Assembly (NCBI GenBank): GCA_910584055.1
Contig: CAJTZS010000017.1
Span: forward strand, 17,654 to 81,653
Origin: an uncultured Muribaculaceae bacterium
GTDB lineage: Bacteria; Bacteroidota; Bacteroidia; Bacteroidales; Muribaculaceae
Length of the DNA stretch: 64,000 nt
Direction: 5' to 3'
Positions 60,947 through 64,000 of this stretch are shown here, one piece after another. Under the pieces are notes generated by a model. It was not told where the DNA came from, ran no database searches, and was given only the letters and a program-made list of their open reading frames with translations. Made by a program: the position numbers and the translations under genes. Numbering within the stretch: position 1 is the stretch's first letter; each line of letters starts with the position of its first letter.

Positions 60947-61268
60947 AAATTCCCATTTATCGGACTGAATAAACCAAATGTGTCTAAGCCAATAGCCGGA
61001 TGGGGGGAGACAAGCAGCTCCCCGTCCGGCTATATGCACCGACGCGTCATTTTTTACCTCGCAGAGCCGCAGAGTGGCAGAGCCTTCATATCCGGTTGTC
61101 AGAGGTCGTGTCCACTCCTGCCGAGGAGCGGAGCCTGTCGCTAAAATCGCCGCGGCAGGCTCTGCCACTCAGCCGGGAGTTCACGACCCTAAAAGACAAG
61201 TGTCAAACGACCTTTGCGCCCTCTGCGGCTCTGCGAGGAATAATGTTCAGTGCGATAAATTGGAATTT
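60947..61268. mobile_element. MITE-like repeat element, copy B
   Basis: This 322-bp element starts AAATTCCCATTTATCGGACT and ends in the inverted form AGTGCGATAAATTGGAATTT. Its interior matches copy A (11554-11793) in inverted orientation (for example GGCAGAGCCT, GTCAGAGGTCGTG, CCACTCCTGCCGAGGAGCG, GGGAGTTCACGACCCTAAA), plus an extra block (TGTGTCTAAGCCAATAGCCGG) shared with copy C. It lies in the 524-bp gap upstream of the TPR regulator. No transposase. Confidence 0.8.
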
Positions 61269-61321
61269 AAGATTATGGATATAGTTGATGCGTAGGAATG
61301 AATTATATCGGGAATAATTAG

Positions 61322-61329
61322 TAAATTTG
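61322..61329 (+). promoter_or_regulatory. -7 element for the TPR/HTH regulator
   Basis: TAAATTTG fits TAnnTTTG, 30 bp before the ATG at 61359. The -33 box is not clear. Confidence 0.45.
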
Positions 61330-61358
61330 CACATAAGAACCAACCTTCAGGAAATATA

Positions 61359-63095
61359 ATGCGTATTATTGTTCATATATCAATTTTTGTTGCAGTGTGC
61401 ATGACTGGTCTTGCATCCTTTGTGTCTTGCAAATCAAATTCAAAAGACAAAGATGAATTACTTAGAATCGAGCAACTTAACGAAACCGATCCTAAGGCCG
61501 CACTTCATCTCCTTGACTCAATAGAAAATGTTAAGAACTATAATAATACCGAATTGAAGGCATTATATAGTCTTGTAAAATCACAAGCTTTGGACAAGAA
61601 TTACATTGACGTAGCGGACGATTCGCTTATTTCCGTTGCGAGAGAATACTATGAGAATTCGTCTGATAAATACCATAGGATGAAATCGGAATACTATTCC
61701 GGCATCGTCTATCTGAACGCGGATACCCTCGACATTGCCCTCAACGCTTTTTTGAAAGCCTACGACATTGCAGAAGAAAGAAAAGAATATTTCTGGCAAG
61801 GGATGACCGCATCAAAAATGGCTGATATATTTACCAGAAATTGTGATGGTGTACAGGCTCTTGAATTTGCAAAAATTTCGTTAAGATGTCTTAATAAGTC
61901 AAATGATGCCACATATGTCAACTATGCATTATTAGACCTTGCAACAGCATATCATAACATTAATTATTCGGATTCCTGTATATATATTATAGAAGAACTA
62001 TTGAGTGATAGTATAACAGCTCATGACCCATGGCTTGATTACTCCTCAAAAGAATTAATAGGAGCGGCATATATACAAAATGGAGAATATAACAAAGCTA
62101 TTGATGTGTTACAAGATAACTCTAAACCGGATGGAGGAGAATCAGTTACACCTGCATATGTTGCTTTAGCATATCTTGAACTTGGTGATATTGATAAGGG
62201 AAAGGAAATTATTGAATCTCTATCTGATAGCAGCACATTAATATCTGACTATTTAAAATTTGAATTGTATGATAAGCTCAATTATAAGAACGAAGCATTA
62301 AAAACATTAAAAAAATCATATGATAAATCATGTAATAATCATACAAAGCGCCTGACATCTAAGTTATCTATTGCATTACTAAAGTACCATAAAACAGAAA
62401 AAAAGCTTGACAAGGCTAATATTACCAAGTATAAATACAGGATTGCATATATTATCACAGCCTCAATACTGGTTATTTCTATAATTATATTAATATTTTT
62501 ATATCGTTCTCAAAAGCAAAAGTTACGCAATCAAGAATTGGTAGAGAGTGCGAAGTATCTTAAAGAGAGGTTGAATGACACAAGTGAAAGCAATAAAAGA
62601 TTAGCAAAATCCGTCTATTCACTCCTCTCTACGCAATTCGCTAATGTGAATGATGCCTGCCAGACATTATATGAATGCGAAAACGAAGATAAGGCAAAAA
62701 AACAAATTGCTCAAAATATGCTTAAGCTTATTAATCATATTTCCGAGGATGAAAACACAATAAAACAATTAGAGGAACTCTTAGACTATCATTGCAAGGA
62801 TATATATTCTAACCTAAAAAATTTTTTTCCGGATTTAAAAATTGAAGATTATAGATTGTTTCTATATAGTGCTTTGGGATTTGATAATTTGGCTATCTCT
62901 AAGTTTTTCAGAACTACGGTAAAGGGTGTGTATGGAAGACGCGATAGAATGAAGAACCGTATTTTGAATTCTGACATCGAGAATAAAGAGACCTATATTG
63001 CCATTTTGTATCCACAAGGTTTAAAACATAAGCCGGGAGGAAATATCGGACAAAATCAAAATCTATATCGGCCCAACCTCATAATTTCGGATTAA
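61359..63095 (+). CDS. TPR-containing membrane protein with C-terminal HTH-like domain
   Basis: The 578-residue protein has a lipoprotein-like signal (LASFVSC), TPR-like helices over residues about 40-340, a single transmembrane segment near residues 367-387 (IAYIITASILVISIIILIF), a coiled coil (QKLRNQELVESAKYLKERL), and a C-terminal helical domain. That last domain has LFLYSALGFDNLAISKFFRTTVKGVYGRRDRMK, similar to LuxR-like helix-turn-helix. Proteins with this build in Bacteroides act as membrane-bound regulators. Codon and base use here is AT-richer than upstream. Confidence 0.8.
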   Translation: MRIIVHISIFVAVCMTGLASFVSCKSNSKDKDELLRIEQLNETDPKAALHLLDSIENVKNYNNTELKALYSLVKSQALDKNYIDVADDSLISVAREYYENSSDKYHRMKSEYYSGIVYLNADTLDIALNAFLKAYDIAEERKEYFWQGMTASKMADIFTRNCDGVQALEFAKISLRCLNKSNDATYVNYALLDLATAYHNINYSDSCIYIIEELLSDSITAHDPWLDYSSKELIGAAYIQNGEYNKAIDVLQDNSKPDGGESVTPAYVALAYLELGDIDKGKEIIESLSDSSTLISDYLKFELYDKLNYKNEALKTLKKSYDKSCNNHTKRLTSKLSIALLKYHKTEKKLDKANITKYKYRIAYIITASILVISIIILIFLYRSQKQKLRNQELVESAKYLKERLNDTSESNKRLAKSVYSLLSTQFANVNDACQTLYECENEDKAKKQIAQNMLKLINHISEDENTIKQLEELLDYHCKDIYSNLKNFFPDLKIEDYRLFLYSALGFDNLAISKFFRTTVKGVYGRRDRMKNRILNSDIENKETYIAILYPQGLKHKPGGNIGQNQNLYRPNLIISD

Positions 63096-63105
63096 TAAAA
63101 GTCTT

Positions 63106-63199
63106 GTGGGAAATGAAATACAGCTATTGGGAAATCAACAGATATTTAGTGTTAGTATATAGCTGATTATCAACATGTATAGAACTCATAGTGGGAAAT
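63106..63199 (+). repeat. Three GGGAAAT direct repeats upstream of the DUF3244 gene
   Basis: GTGGGAAAT at 63106-63114, TTGGGAAAT at 63127-63135, GTGGGAAAT at 63191-63199. The first two are 21 bp apart (two helical turns). Possible binding sites for the neighbouring regulator. Confidence 0.4.
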
Positions 63200-63239
63200 T
63201 AAATATTAATAAAGGCAATATTAAACCGTAATATTTCTC

Positions 63240-63247
63240 TAACTTTG
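63240..63247 (+). promoter_or_regulatory. -7 element for the DUF3244 gene
   Basis: TAACTTTG fits TAnnTTTG, about 20 bp before the ATG at 63267. No clear -33 box, which would suit an activator-dependent promoter. Confidence 0.5.
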
Positions 63248-63266
63248 CAACAAAAACAAAGAGAAT

Positions 63267-63656
63267 ATGAAACAAGTTATCGTCATTATTTTAATCGTTT
63301 CATTTGCCATTATTGGCAATGTAACATACGCTCATGGGAATCGAGAGAATGCTAATAGAAAGACGACAGTGCTAATTAAAGATGAAATGCAAAAAACTCC
63401 CGTTAGACCTCGCTGTCCCGCCAAACCAATTGAATGCACGTATGGCGATGAATTCGTATCTGTGAATCTGCCTTTAAACGTAACATTTGCCGAGATTGAA
63501 ATCGTATCAAACAACGAAATTATTGTGTCCGGAATAATAACACCGGACTATCCGACAATGTATTTCTCACCATTGTCTGGAAATTACACATTAAATCTGA
63601 ATACATATACAGATGACTCATATGTAGGTACTTACACAGGAGAATTGAGTTTCTAA
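63267..63656 (+). CDS. DUF3244-like secreted protein
   Basis: The 129-residue protein has a signal peptide (IILIVSFAIIGNVTYA) and a small beta-sandwich domain with the pattern VSVNLPLNVTFAEIEIVSNN, then GNYTLNLNTYTDDSYVGTY, which fits DUF3244 of Bacteroidota. These are exported proteins of unknown role. It follows the TPR/HTH regulator by 171 bp and precedes a small lipoprotein. Confidence 0.72.
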   Translation: MKQVIVIILIVSFAIIGNVTYAHGNRENANRKTTVLIKDEMQKTPVRPRCPAKPIECTYGDEFVSVNLPLNVTFAEIEIVSNNEIIVSGIITPDYPTMYFSPLSGNYTLNLNTYTDDSYVGTYTGELSF

Positions 63657-63706
63657 GTATATCTTTCCTACACCACATATAATACTAACTAAAAAATTTT
63701 AACAAA

Positions 63707-63955
63707 ATGAAAAGTTTTATTTCTATTTTTGTTATGGGATTATTGTTTTCCATGACAATAACAGTCACCTCCTGTTCTGAAACAGAAATGCCAGAAATCG
63801 ATAATTCAAACGAAGAAGCAGTAACACGTTCTGAAGTGCCGGAATTTTTAACTATATCATATAATGGGAATACTTACTACAATGTTCCCACGACATATGA
63901 TGAAAACGGAGACTTCGTATTTCATGACAATGTATTCGCTCCAATATATCATTAG
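63707..63955 (+). CDS. Small lipoprotein of unknown function
   Basis: The 82-residue protein has a signal peptide with lipobox (TVTSC) followed by acidic sequence and a short beta segment (LTISYNGNTYYNVPTTYDENG). The stop is at 63953-63955, and the frame stays open beyond it to the window edge, so a premature stop in a longer gene cannot be excluded. It is 50 bp after the DUF3244 gene and probably in the same transcript. Confidence 0.65.
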   Translation: MKSFISIFVMGLLFSMTITVTSCSETEMPEIDNSNEEAVTRSEVPEFLTISYNGNTYYNVPTTYDENGDFVFHDNVFAPIYH

Positions 63956-64000
63956 TGTCCACTGAAAAATCATAAGAGTTCTTTGAAATTATTGATATTC

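Overview
The window looks like a chromosomal segment of a gut-type Bacteroidales (Bacteroidota). The pointers are SusC/SusD pairs, an ECF sigma/anti-sigma/TonB-receptor cassette, type IX secretion-like C-terminal domains, HU-CCDC81/SPOR, GLPGLI, DUF4296 and DUF3244 proteins, a Nudix-type arabinose regulator, and promoters of the Bacteroidetes type (TTTG, about 20 bp, TAnnTTTG). The family Muribaculaceae is plausible but is not proven by the sequence.

Layout. 1-7.4 kb: the tail of an FtsE-like ATPase, then mutA-mutB (methylmalonyl-CoA mutase, succinate/propionate pathway), a Yip1-like membrane protein, smpB and a U32 peptidase/hydroxylase. 7.5-10.7 kb (minus): uvrA and a small lipoprotein. 10.7-15.9 kb: ECF sigma factor, a minimal anti-sigma factor, an STN-type TonB receptor and a DUF4249 lipoprotein, with two inverted-repeat elements around the sigma gene. 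15.9-19.9 kb (minus): a serine-type sulfatase and a secreted protein with three almost identical 423-bp repeats. 19.9-30.7 kb (plus): a SusC/SusD locus followed by an amber-interrupted lipoprotein, a thioredoxin-fold protein, a trypsin-like protease, a GLPGLI protein and a subtilase with a type IX-like tail. This reads as a protein or peptide capture and degradation locus, but it carries three apparent lesions. 30.8-31.2 kb: two tRNA-Leu and two tRNA-Gly genes. 31.4-35.3 kb (minus): HU-CCDC81/SPOR, TPR and DsbD-like proteins. 35.5-40.3 kb: iorA-iorB-aminotransferase-CoA transferase, an oxidative route for (aromatic) amino acids that conserves energy. 40.6-41.5 kb: a cation efflux protein. 41.6-43.9 kb (minus): a GH35 beta-galactosidase. 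44.3-51.8 kb: an arabinose operon (epimerase, symporter, Nudix regulator, araD, araA, FGGY kinase). 51.9-58.7 kb: ddl, ileS, lspA, a DUF4296 lipoprotein and a small protein. 58.7-64 kb: an accessory region with a His-rich protein, a WG-repeat-like secreted protein led by a 41-codon small ORF, repeat elements, a TPR/HTH membrane regulator, a DUF3244 protein and a small lipoprotein.

The most interesting structures are these. (1) The SusC gene of the protease locus has a GGAAT pentanucleotide expansion that removes its normal C-terminus and fuses it to SusD. (2) An abrupt junction at 19930/19931 leaves two head-to-head genes without starts. (3) Two loci carry inverted arrays of AACCAC iterons spaced one helical turn apart. 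(4) A family of MITE-like elements is present at 11.6, 59.3 and 61.0 kb. (5) A small first gene sits ahead of the WG-repeat-like protein.
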